Shown here: piece after piece, positions 53,765 to 62,800 of the stretch | Layout: every line of letters starts with the position of its first letter | Position numbering within the stretch: the stretch's first letter is position 1 | Assembly (NCBI RefSeq): GCF_013348785.1 | Contig: NZ_CP054691.1 | Span: forward strand, 124,001 to 188,000 | Length of the DNA: 64,000 nucleotides | Direction: 5' to 3' | DNA from: Gordonia sp. X0973 | GTDB taxonomy: Bacteria; Actinomycetota; Actinomycetes; Mycobacteriales; Mycobacteriaceae | Program-made: the position numbers and the translations under genes | Notes under the pieces: model-generated | What the model saw: only the letters and a program-made list of their open reading frames with translations | Database searches by the model: none | Told to the model about the DNA's origin: nothing

Positions 53765-54669
53765 TCCCCGAGGGTCTGCGGGCACAACGCCGACTCGGCC
53801 CCGACTGGGCGCGCTGGCTCGACGGGCTGCCCAAGCGGTGCGACGATCTGCTCGCCGACTGGGACCTCGTCATGGCTGGCGATCCCATGCACGGCTTCGC
53901 GTCGATCGTCATCCCGGTCCGGTCCGACGGGCTGGACGCGGTACTCAAGATCGGCTTCGACTCTGCTCCCGACACCGCCCAAGAACATCTCGCGCTGCAG
54001 GAGTGGGCGGGCGACGGCGCGGTCCGCATGTACCGCGCCGACCCGGGCCGGCGGGCGATGCTGCTCGAGCGCCTGAGCACCGTCGACCTCACCGGCGAGT
54101 GGGATCTGGCGGCGTGCGAGGTCGTCGCCGGCTTCTACCCGCGCCTGCATCGCCGCGCGGGTCCGCGGTTCCGCCCGCTGAGCGGCTTCCTGCGAACCTG
54201 GCTCGACGAGATGGCCGCCGACGCCGACGACCTGCCCGTCCCGCCGCGCCTGCTCGACCGTGCAGTGGCGCGCGGCCGCGAGTTCGTGGCCGACCCCGAC
54301 TGCGACGGCCGGATCATCCACGGCGACCTGCACTACGAAAACGTGTTGGCCGCGCAGCGCGAACCCTGGCTCGTCATCGACCCGCAGCCGATGTCGGGCG
54401 ACCCGCACTACGAGATCGCGCCGCTGCTCTGGAACCGCTGGGAGGAGATGGACGGCTACCTGCGCGAATCGATCCGCCGTCGCTTCGCCACCGCCGTCGA
54501 AGCGGCCGGATTCGACGAGGATCGCGCCCGCGACTGGGTGATCGTGCGGATGGTCGTCAACGCACACTGGAGCCTGCAGGACGCCAAGCGGATGAACCGC
54601 CCGCTCGACGCCGGCGAGCGCGACTGGATCACCAAGTGCATCAGCGTCGCCAAGGCGGTCCAGCGCTAG
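53761..54669 (+). CDS. APH(6)/hydroxyurea-type antibiotic phosphotransferase
   Basis: 302 aa from GTG 53761. Kinase-like fold of the APH_6_hur family: HGDLHYENV catalytic loop, IDPQPMSGDPHYEIAPLLWNRW metal site, LKIGF lysine and HLALQEW near the N-lobe. Members phosphorylate streptomycin (APH(6)) or are uncharacterised actinobacterial paralogs such as Rv3817. It is translationally coupled to the second lipoprotein, which may be fortuitous. Substrate cannot be told from sequence. Confidence 0.85.
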   Translation: MIPEGLRAQRRLGPDWARWLDGLPKRCDDLLADWDLVMAGDPMHGFASIVIPVRSDGLDAVLKIGFDSAPDTAQEHLALQEWAGDGAVRMYRADPGRRAMLLERLSTVDLTGEWDLAACEVVAGFYPRLHRRAGPRFRPLSGFLRTWLDEMAADADDLPVPPRLLDRAVARGREFVADPDCDGRIIHGDLHYENVLAAQREPWLVIDPQPMSGDPHYEIAPLLWNRWEEMDGYLRESIRRRFATAVEAAGFDEDRARDWVIVRMVVNAHWSLQDAKRMNRPLDAGERDWITKCISVAKAVQR

Positions 54670-54691
54670 CGGCGAGGCAGCCGGAACCTTC

Positions 54692-55999
54692 TCAGGCGTC
54701 CGCGACGGCAGCCTGGGTGAGCACCGCGTCGAACGCGGCGCGGAACTTCTCGCCGTAATCCGGCAGCGCCTGCCCGTCGTACACGATGCCGAAGCTGGTC
54801 CGTGTTCCGAGGATCAGGATCGTCACCGAGAAGGAGTATCCGACCAACGGGGAGAGCGCCGTCAGGTCGTTGATCGGCGCTCCGAGCACGGTGCGCACCC
54901 GGGTGAAGCCGGGATTGACGCCGATGTGGATGTCGGGGGACATCTTCTTCATCGAGGCACCGGAGAGCACGCGGAAGATCGGCCACGGGGCGCGCGGCGC
55001 GTCGTCGGCGGCAGCGAGATACAGCTCGGGGCGGTCGCGTTCGATCCGCTTGAGTTGGTCCTGGATCCCGGGTAGCTGCTCCTCGACGGAAGCACGGTCG
55101 CCGGCGAGGTTGAGCAAGGAGACCGAGACGGCGTTGCCGGTGTGCCGGAACTCCTTGTCCAGGGTGACCGGGAGGGTGACGCGGATCGACGACGAAGAGA
55201 CCGCCCCGCCGTCGACCACCGGCGGTGCCGAGCTGATCGTCGTGCCGATGGCGGCGAGAAGGTATTCGTGGACCGATGCGCCGGAGCGTTTGGCCGCGCG
55301 GCGCAGGTCGCGGGTCGAGACGCTGTGCCAGCCCGCCTCGCGAGCACCCGAGCCGGAGAGCTTGGGCCAGTGGCGCCCTTCCTGGCCGGTCTCCCAAGAC
55401 TCCTCGAACGCCGCCTTCGCGGTCGCCAGCTCGTCGCGGTCGATCCCGCTGATGTGAAAGCGCGGACTCGTCGCGAAGCGGTCGAACTCGTCGAGCGAGT
55501 CCCCCTCCTCGTCGGCGAGCAAGGCCGAGAACGCGGCACCGGCGATGCCGTCGGAAAGGCTGTGGTGGACCCGCAGCAGGAGGAATTGCCGTCCGCCGAG
55601 TGTCGCGGGACTCAGAAGTGTGATGTGCCAGAACGGTCGGCCGCGTTCGAGATGTGCTCCCATCAACTCGCCGACCTGGCGGTGCAGGTCGGCGTCGTCG
55701 GCATAGCTCGCCGACGCGACCTGTGTGAGAACGTCGACCTCGTCGACCTCGATCACGCGCGGGCGCCGCCAGCGACCGCCGACGATCCCGGTGCGGAACA
55801 GTCGATAGCGCTTGGCCCGCGCCGCGACCCGCTCGCGCACCGACTCGACGTCAATCGACGTCTGGCCGCCGAGTTCCAGGAGCATGGCCCAGTGCATCGG
55901 CGCGCGCGGGGTGTCCAAGTGCAGGTAGGTGCAATCCTGGGGACCCAGCTCGATGGCCGCGTGGACGGGCGCGTCGGTCTCGACGGGGGAGGCGCTCAT
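54692..55999 (-). CDS. WS/DGAT-like O-acyltransferase
   Basis: 435 aa. The N-terminal half has the WS/DGAT opening block QDCTYLHLDTPRAPMHW and the catalytic RVHHSLSDG (HHxxxDG). The C-terminal half has PVTLDKEFRHTGNAVSVSLLNL and VNPGFTRVRTVLGAPIND, as in wax-ester synthase/diacylglycerol acyltransferases, a branch of the condensation-domain superfamily. Its ATG is 4 bases after the ACP gene stop, so both are one operon starting at the iron-box region. It may use the acyl-ACP as donor to esterify a siderophore or lipid alcohol; that is inference. Confidence 0.85.
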   Translation of the reverse strand: MSASPVETDAPVHAAIELGPQDCTYLHLDTPRAPMHWAMLLELGGQTSIDVESVRERVAARAKRYRLFRTGIVGGRWRRPRVIEVDEVDVLTQVASASYADDADLHRQVGELMGAHLERGRPFWHITLLSPATLGGRQFLLLRVHHSLSDGIAGAAFSALLADEEGDSLDEFDRFATSPRFHISGIDRDELATAKAAFEESWETGQEGRHWPKLSGSGAREAGWHSVSTRDLRRAAKRSGASVHEYLLAAIGTTISSAPPVVDGGAVSSSSIRVTLPVTLDKEFRHTGNAVSVSLLNLAGDRASVEEQLPGIQDQLKRIERDRPELYLAAADDAPRAPWPIFRVLSGASMKKMSPDIHIGVNPGFTRVRTVLGAPINDLTALSPLVGYSFSVTILILGTRTSFGIVYDGQALPDYGEKFRAAFDAVLTQAAVADA

Positions 56000-56003
56000 C
56001 GGG

Positions 56004-56249
56004 TCACACCGTCGCCATGCGCGAACGGACCAACTGCTCGAGGTCGTCGACCGACTTGGCCTCCAACATCTCGCGCTCGGTGAGCTTCACACCCAGCCGC
56101 TCCTCGATCGCGACGACCCCGATCGCCAGGGCGACCGAATCCAGACCCAGGTCTTCGACGAGGCGCGAGTCGCCGGAAACGTCGTCCAAGGAGAGGTCGA
56201 GATCCTCGACGAGGATCTCCTTCAGCGTGGTTTCGACATGGTCGGACAT
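56004..56249 (-). CDS. Acyl carrier protein (MbtL-like)
   Basis: 81 aa. ATG 56249 follows AGGAGG; the longer frame from 56285 is unlikely. The phosphopantetheine serine is in DLGLDSVAL. Next to it, divergently, is a fatty-acyl-AMP ligase of the MbtM type, and in mycobacteria MbtL and MbtM load fatty acids for transfer to the lysine nitrogen of mycobactin. The same use is likely here. Confidence 0.88.
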   Translation of the reverse strand: MSDHVETTLKEILVEDLDLSLDDVSGDSRLVEDLGLDSVALAIGVVAIEERLGVKLTEREMLEAKSVDDLEQLVRSRMATV

Positions 56250-56350
56250 GGGTCCTCCTGGGGGCTCGGGAAATGGCGCTATCACGGTCCGCGCAGAAGG
56301 CCGACCGTGGCGAGAGTCACCGCAACCGTAGTAGACGTTCAGGCAAGGTG

Positions 56351-56369
56351 CAAGGTATACCTAACCTAA
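56351..56369. promoter_or_regulatory. Iron box (IdeR/DmdR-like) in the divergent siderophore promoter
   Basis: On the - strand TTAGGTTAGGTATACCTTG matches the IdeR consensus TTAGGTTAGGCTAACCTAA at 14 of 19 positions, with one perfect half. It lies between the leftward ACP gene and the rightward fatty-acyl-AMP ligase gene, so iron-bound IdeR could repress both operons. Confidence 0.75.
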
Positions 56370-56454
56370 ATCAATCCAGGATAGCCTTCGTTACGGCAAT
56401 CCGGTGGATAACTATCAAAAAGCATCGCGCGTTTCTTACTTGGAGGCCAACCGC

Positions 56455-58107
56455 ATGAGTACCTCGGTCCATACGTGGCTCACCAGCCCGGCGTCGGAGA
56501 TCACCGGCCTGCACAGCGGCGACGATCCCTCCGATCTGCGGTTCCGCACCTGGGCGCAGGTCCGCGCGGCCGCCGCGGAAGTGGCTGCCGGTCTGGCCGC
56601 CGCCGGTGTCGGTCCGGGGGATTCCGTCGCGATCCTGGCCGGCGACCCGGGGGATGTGGCCGACCTGGTCCAGGCCATCTGGATGCGCGGGGCGAGCTTC
56701 ACCATGCTGCACCAACCGACCCCGCGCACCGAGCTGCCGACGTGGCTGGAGGAGACCAAAGAGGTCATCGCGATGCTCGGCGCCCGCGCGGTCGTCGTGG
56801 GGGAGCCCTTCGCCGAACCCCTCGCCGGACTCGATCTGGGCACCACGGTGCTGCCGATCACGGGCCTCGCCGGCCACGACCCGGTGCAGCCGGTCCCCCT
56901 CGACGACGACGACCTGGCCATCCTGCAGCTCACCTCCGGCAGCACCGGGACGCCCAAGGCCGTCGCCATCACCTTCGGCAACGTGCAGGCCAACCAGGAG
57001 GCCATGCTCGCCGGCGTCCAACCCGCCGCCACCGACGTTGCCGTCAGTTGGCTGCCGCTCTACCACGACATGGGCATGATCGGGCTGATGGTGATGCCGA
57101 TGCTCGCCGACGCCGTCGCGGTCGTCACCACGCCGCTGGCCTTCCTGCGCAAGCCGCAGTCGTGGGCCGAACTCATCACGCGCTTCGGCGGCACTTGCAC
57201 CGCCGCCCCGAACTTCGCCTACGCGGTACTCGCCAAACGTCTGCGCCGCGCCCCCGAGGGCACCTACGACCTCTCCTCGCTGCGCGTGGCCATCAACGGC
57301 GCCGAGCCCATCGACGAGGCCTCGGCCGAACTCTTCCTCGCCGAGGGCGCCCGGTTCGGCCTCCGCCCCGAGGCGATGATGCCGTGCTACGGGATGGCGG
57401 AAACGACCCTGGCCGTCTCCTTCGACGACAAGGAGCGCCGCTTCACCGTCGACACCATCGACTCGGGTGACGCCGAATCCACCGCGACCGCCCGCCGCGT
57501 CGACCCCTCGGACATCGAGACGCGCAGCCGCACCCACGTCCGTCTCGGACGCCCGGTGGTGGGGATCGAACTCGTCGTCGTCGACGACGAGGGCGCACGC
57601 CTGCCCGCGGACCGGATCGGCACCCTGCTCGTGCGCGGTCCCGCGGTGACCCGCCGCTACTTGAAGCCGGGCGGATTCGTCGACGCCGTGGATGCCGACG
57701 GCTGGCTCGACACCGGCGACCTCGGCTACGTCACCGAATCGGGCGAGATCGTCGTGACCGGCCGGAAGAAGGACGTGATCATCGTGTCCGGCCGCAACCT
57801 CTCGCCGACGGTGATCGAGCGGGCGGCCACCTCCGTCGAGGGCATCCGCGCGGGCAACGCCGCCGCGGTCTCGTACCGGCGCCTGGACGGCCGCGAGGGC
57901 ATCGCTGTCGTCGCCGAGTCGGAATTCGCCGACGACGACGAGCAGGCCCGGCGCATTCACGACGAGGTAGCGCGCGCGGTCTTCGAGGCGGTCGGGGTCT
58001 CCGTCTCGGCCGTGACCCTGATCGGGCGCGGTGAACTGCCGAAGACCCCGTCCGGGAAAATCCGCCGCCACAGCGCGGCCGAGTTGGTGGGGGTTACTCA
58101 AGAATGA
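56455..58107 (+). CDS. Fatty-acyl-AMP ligase (MbtM/FadD33-like)
   Basis: 550 aa. GGAGG (56442-56446) is eight bases before ATG 56455; an upstream GTG at 56404 is less likely. Adenylation motifs: LTSGSTGTPKA, WLPLYHDMGMIG, CYGMAETTLA, GRKKDVIIVSGRNLSP and PKTPSGKIRR. The YHDMGM block is typical of ligases that make acyl-AMP and pass it to an ACP. With the divergent ACP it supplies the fatty acyl group of the siderophore, as MbtM does for mycobactin. Its stop overlaps the next start (ATGA). Confidence 0.92.
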   Translation: MSTSVHTWLTSPASEITGLHSGDDPSDLRFRTWAQVRAAAAEVAAGLAAAGVGPGDSVAILAGDPGDVADLVQAIWMRGASFTMLHQPTPRTELPTWLEETKEVIAMLGARAVVVGEPFAEPLAGLDLGTTVLPITGLAGHDPVQPVPLDDDDLAILQLTSGSTGTPKAVAITFGNVQANQEAMLAGVQPAATDVAVSWLPLYHDMGMIGLMVMPMLADAVAVVTTPLAFLRKPQSWAELITRFGGTCTAAPNFAYAVLAKRLRRAPEGTYDLSSLRVAINGAEPIDEASAELFLAEGARFGLRPEAMMPCYGMAETTLAVSFDDKERRFTVDTIDSGDAESTATARRVDPSDIETRSRTHVRLGRPVVGIELVVVDDEGARLPADRIGTLLVRGPAVTRRYLKPGGFVDAVDADGWLDTGDLGYVTESGEIVVTGRKKDVIIVSGRNLSPTVIERAATSVEGIRAGNAAAVSYRRLDGREGIAVVAESEFADDDEQARRIHDEVARAVFEAVGVSVSAVTLIGRGELPKTPSGKIRRHSAAELVGVTQE

Positions 58108-59780
58108 CGACCGACACGACGATCGACGACCTGACCGCGGACCTGCGCGACGGTTTCGCTCCGCATCCCTCGGCGGCGGCGCAGCGCTATCGCCAGGCCG
58201 GCGTCTTCGCCAACCGGGCCCTGTGGCAGTTCGTCGAACAGGCGGCGGCTGCTGCCCCGACGGCGCCCGCGGTCACCGATGCCTCCGTCGACGGCCCGCG
58301 CACGCTGACCTACGCCGAACTCGACGCCGCCGTGCGCTCCCGCGCCGCCGGTCTCATCGCCGCCGGTCTGCGGCCCGGGCAGCGCGCGGTGTTGCAGCTG
58401 AACAACTCCGCGCAGTTCGCGATCACCCTGCTCGGTCTGCTGCGCGCGGGTCTGGTGCCGGTGATGGCGTTGCCGGCGCATCGCATCGCCGAGATCGCCC
58501 ACCTGGCCGCTGCGGCCGGTGCGGTCGCCTATCTCACCGAGGACGGTCGCCGCGGCTTCGACTACCGCGAGCTCGCCACGGAACTGCGACGACGCGTGCC
58601 CGGCGTCGCACATGTCTTCATCGACGGCGACCCGGGGGAGCACGACAAGCTCCCGGATGCCGATCCGCAAGATGCCGCTTCCATCGAGTCGACCCTGCCT
58701 GCTCCCGCCGACCCGGAACTCCCCGCTCTGCTGTTGGTCTCCGGCGGCACCACCGGGCTGCCGAAGCTGATCGCCCGAACCCACAACGACTACATGTACA
58801 ACGCGCGGCAGTCGGCCGCGGTCACCGCGCTCACGCGCAACGACACCTATCTCGCCGCGCTGCCCGCGGCGCACAACTTCGCGCTGTGCTGCCCGGGACT
58901 GCTCGGGGTGTGGTCGGTCGGCGGGCACGTGGTCCTCACCGACAACCCGAGCCCGGACGCGGCCTTCGATCTGATCCAGGCGCACCGGGTCACCGTCACC
59001 GCGCTCGTTCCCGCACTCGCGCAGGTGTGGTGCGCGGCCACCGAGTGGGAGCCGGCCGACGTCTCGTCGCTGCGGCTGCTGCAGGTCGGCGGTGCCAAGC
59101 TCGCCCAGGCCGATGCCGCGGCGCTCGACGCCGCGCTCGGCCCGATCACCCAGCAGGTCTTCGGGATGGCCGAGGGCCTCATCTGTTACACCCGGCTCGT
59201 CGACGACCGCGATCTCGTCCACCGGGTGCAGGGGATGCCGATGTCGGAGTTCGACGAGGTGCGCGTCGTCGACGAGAACGGCACTGACGTCCCCGACGGC
59301 ACCGACGGCGAGCTGTTGGTGCGCGGCCCGTACACGATCCGCGGGTATTACCGCGCGGACGGGAACGCCGCGCGGTCGTTCACCCCTGACGGCTTCTACC
59401 GCTCCGGCGACCGTGTGCGGCGCCTGCCGTCGGGACACCTCGCGGTCACCGGCCGGATCAAGGACACCATCGTGCGCGCCGGTGAGAACGTGGCCGCCGA
59501 CGACGTCGAGGAGAACCTCGCCGCCCACCCGTCGATCCGGCAGGCCGCGGTCATCGGGCTTCCCGACGACAGTCTCGGCGAGCGGATCTGTGCGCTGGTC
59601 GTCGCGTCGCACGAGCACCCGCCGGGGCGGCCGCTGGAGCTGGCCGAGGTGCGGGGTTTCCTCTCGACCCGCGGGATGGCCCCGTTCAAACTCCCCGACG
59701 AGGTGCGGCTGGTGCCGTCGTTGCCGGCCACCGCCGTCGGCAAGGTCGACAAGCAAGCCCTGCGCGCCCAGTACGCCTGA
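58104..59780 (+). CDS. Aryl acid (salicylate) adenylating enzyme, MbtA/DhbE family
   Basis: 558 aa. It activates an aryl acid as acyl-AMP and loads it on the ArCP at the start of the next protein. Motifs: [54 protein letters not shown]. In the substrate pocket [12 protein letters not shown]257-N258 match DhbE H234-N235. C263 takes the place of DhbE S240; a cysteine there is characteristic of salicylate-specific enzymes (MbtA, YbtE, PchD), whereas serine marks 2,3-dihydroxybenzoate. So salicylate is predicted. No salicylate synthase gene is within the window. Confidence 0.92.
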   Translation: MTTDTTIDDLTADLRDGFAPHPSAAAQRYRQAGVFANRALWQFVEQAAAAAPTAPAVTDASVDGPRTLTYAELDAAVRSRAAGLIAAGLRPGQRAVLQLNNSAQFAITLLGLLRAGLVPVMALPAHRIAEIAHLAAAAGAVAYLTEDGRRGFDYRELATELRRRVPGVAHVFIDGDPGEHDKLPDADPQDAASIESTLPAPADPELPALLLVSGGTTGLPKLIARTHNDYMYNARQSAAVTALTRNDTYLAALPAAHNFALCCPGLLGVWSVGGHVVLTDNPSPDAAFDLIQAHRVTVTALVPALAQVWCAATEWEPADVSSLRLLQVGGAKLAQADAAALDAALGPITQQVFGMAEGLICYTRLVDDRDLVHRVQGMPMSEFDEVRVVDENGTDVPDGTDGELLVRGPYTIRGYYRADGNAARSFTPDGFYRSGDRVRRLPSGHLAVTGRIKDTIVRAGENVAADDVEENLAAHPSIRQAAVIGLPDDSLGERICALVVASHEHPPGRPLELAEVRGFLSTRGMAPFKLPDEVRLVPSLPATAVGKVDKQALRAQYA

Positions 59781-59809
59781 TCCCAATTCTTCTAAGCGAG
59801 GTAGTTCCC

Positions 59810-62800
59810 ATGTCGGTTGTCAGTTCGGACACCGCGACGCAGATCGACGTGCGCGCCGAAGTCGCCGCCGTTCTCGGCGTCGAGGCCGATTCGCTGAACC
59901 GCGACGCCGACCTCGTCATGCACGGCCTCGATTCGCTGCGCGTGATGCGATTGGCGGGGCAGTGGCGCAAGCGTGGCTTCGACGTCGACTTCGCGCGCCT
60001 CGCCGCCGACCCGACCCTCGACGCCTGGGCTGCTCTCCTGGGTGCCGACGCCGCCGAGTGGGCACCCCAAGTCCGCCGAGTGGGCACCCCAAGCGCGCCG
60101 AGTGGGCACCCCGGGGGCACCGAGTGGGCGTCGGGCACCTTCCCGCTCGCCCCGATGCAGCACGCGTACTGGGTCGGGCGGTCCGACAGCCACGCGCTCG
60201 GCGGGGTCGCCGCCCATCTCTACGTCGAGTTCGACGGGGATTCGCCGGTCGACGCGGCAGACCGGTTCACCGCGGCGGTCGACGCCCTCGCGCAGCGCCA
60301 CCCGATGTTGCGCACCCGGGTGAACGCCGACGGCACCCAGACCGTCGGCAACCCGCACCCGGAGTGCAGCGCGGTGTACGATCTGCGCGCCTCGACGGTG
60401 GAAGAGGTCGACGCGGAGCTGGCACGCCGGCGCGAGCAGGGGACGCACCGGATGCTGCCCGTCGAGGAGGGGGAGATGTTCCGCGCCGAGTTGACGCTGC
60501 TGCCGGGCGGGCGCAGCCGGATCCACCTCGACGTCGACATGCTGGCCGCCGATGCGATGAGTTATCGGGTCCTCGTCGACGATCTGGCTCAGCTCTACCG
60601 CGGAGGAGAGCTGAAGCCGCTGACCAGCACCTACGAGGAACTGAGCCAGACGCGCTCGGCGCAACCGGCCCGCGAGGCCGACATCGAGTGGTGGCGTGCC
60701 CGTCTGGCCGACCTTCCCGGTGCCCCCGAATTGCCCAGGACCGAGGCTGCACTCCAGGACGGACACGCCCGTACCGTGCGCCTGCACCACCGCGTCGACG
60801 CCGCCGACTGGTCGCGGCTGGAGACACACGCCCGCACCCGCGGCGTGACCCCGGCGGCCGCCGTGGCCGCGGCCTTCGCCGAGGCGGTCGGCACCCGCTC
60901 CGCCTCGTCACGCTTCCTGCTGACCGTCCCGATGTTCGACCGCGACACCGCCGACCCGAACGGCGAGCACCCCGACCTCGAGCGGGTCGTCGGCGACTTC
61001 ACGTCGTCGATCCTCGTCGCCGTCGACCTGAGCCGTCCCGCCACTTTGGCCGAGCGCGCCGCCGCGATGCGCGACGAGATGCACGACGCGATGGCGCACG
61101 GATCCTTCGGCGGACTCGACGTGCTGCGCGAACTGTCCCGCTTCCAGGGCGAGCCGGTGGTGTCGCCGGTCGTCTTCACCAGCGCACTCGGACTGGGCGA
61201 GCTGTTCTCCGACGCGGTGCGCCGCGACTTCGGCTCCCCGTCATGGATCGTCTCGCAGGGACCACAGGTGCTGTTGGACGCACAGGTGACCGAGGTCGAG
61301 GGCGGCCTGCTCCTCAACTGGGATGTGCGGACCTCGGAGTTGCCGCGCGAGGTCGCCGAGGCGATGTTCGCCTACTACGTGCGCGCACTGGACCAGCTCG
61401 TCGCGGGAGAGTGGGATGCCCCCGCGCCGGATCCCGTCGACGAGCCGACGCGCGCGGTGCGGGCTGGCGTCGAAAAGCCGCTGCCGCGGACCGATGTCTT
61501 CGACGGCACCCTGCACGGAAGATTCGTCGAACTCGCCGCGCAGCGCGCCGAGGCGCCCGCACTGATCACCGACGCGAGGACGTGGAGCCATGCCGACCTC
61601 GTCGACGAGGCGCGTCGGGTCGCCGGCGCGCTGATCGAGGCGGGGGTGTCGCGCGGCGATACCGTCATCGTGAACCTGCCCAAGGGCGGGCAGCAGGTGG
61701 TCGCGGCGATCGGCGTGCTGCTGGCCGGCGGCGCCTATGTGCCGATCAACCCGAACCAGCCGGCTGCGCGTCGCGAGCGGATCCTCACCGTCGCCGAGCC
61801 GGCCGCGATCCTGACCGATGACCCATCGCGGTGGCCCGCGGCCGCCGGCGTCCTCGACTTCGCCACCGCCGTCGCGCACACGCCGGCCGAACCGGTGGAG
61901 GTGACCGGCGACGACCTCGCCTACGTGCTCTTCACCTCCGGGTCCACCGGGTTGCCCAAGGGAGTCGAGCTGCCGCACCGGGCGGCCGTCGCGACACTGA
62001 CCGACCTCGTGGAGCGCCTCCGTCTCACACAGGGCGACCGGTCGCTCATGGTCTCCTCGCTCGAATTCGACCTCTCGGTCTTCGACGTCTTCGCCCTGCT
62101 CGCGGTCGGCGGATCGGTCGTCGTCCCCGACGACGCCGGTGCGGGCAAGGCCGACGATTGGGTGCGGCTCCTCGCCGAGCAGCAGGTCACCGTCCTCAAC
62201 TGCGTCCCCTCGATCCTGGGCATGATCCTCGACCTGGGTCCGCTGGCGCCGTCCGTGCGCGAGATCATCATGGGCGGCGACAAGGTCGATGTCTCCCTGC
62301 TCGAGCGTGTCGCGCAGCAGTCGCCGCATTGCCGCGCCGCCGGACTGGGCGGCACCACCGAGACGGCCATCCACTCCACCTACTGCGCGGCCGCCGACAT
62401 CCCGCCGGGCTTCGCATTCGTGCCCTACGGCTTCCCGCTCGCCGGTGTGGCATGCCGCGTCGTCGACGAGCAGGGTCGCGACCGGCCCGACTTCGTGCCG
62501 GGCGAACTCTGGATCGGTGGGGCCGGTGTCGCCGCCGGCTATCGCGCCGACGCGGAGCGCACCGCCGACCGCTTCGTCGAGCACGACGGGCAGCGCTGGT
62601 ATCGCACCGGCGACCTCGCGCGCTACCTCCCGGGCGGATTCCTCGACTTCCTCGGCCGCGCCGACCACCTGGTCAAGGTGCGCGGCTACCGCATCGAACT
62701 CGGCGAGGTGGAGGCCGCGCTGCTGCGACAGGCGGTCGTCACCGGTGCCGTCGCCTGGTCGGACGGTCGGGACCTGCGCGCCGCGATCACCGTCGACGAT

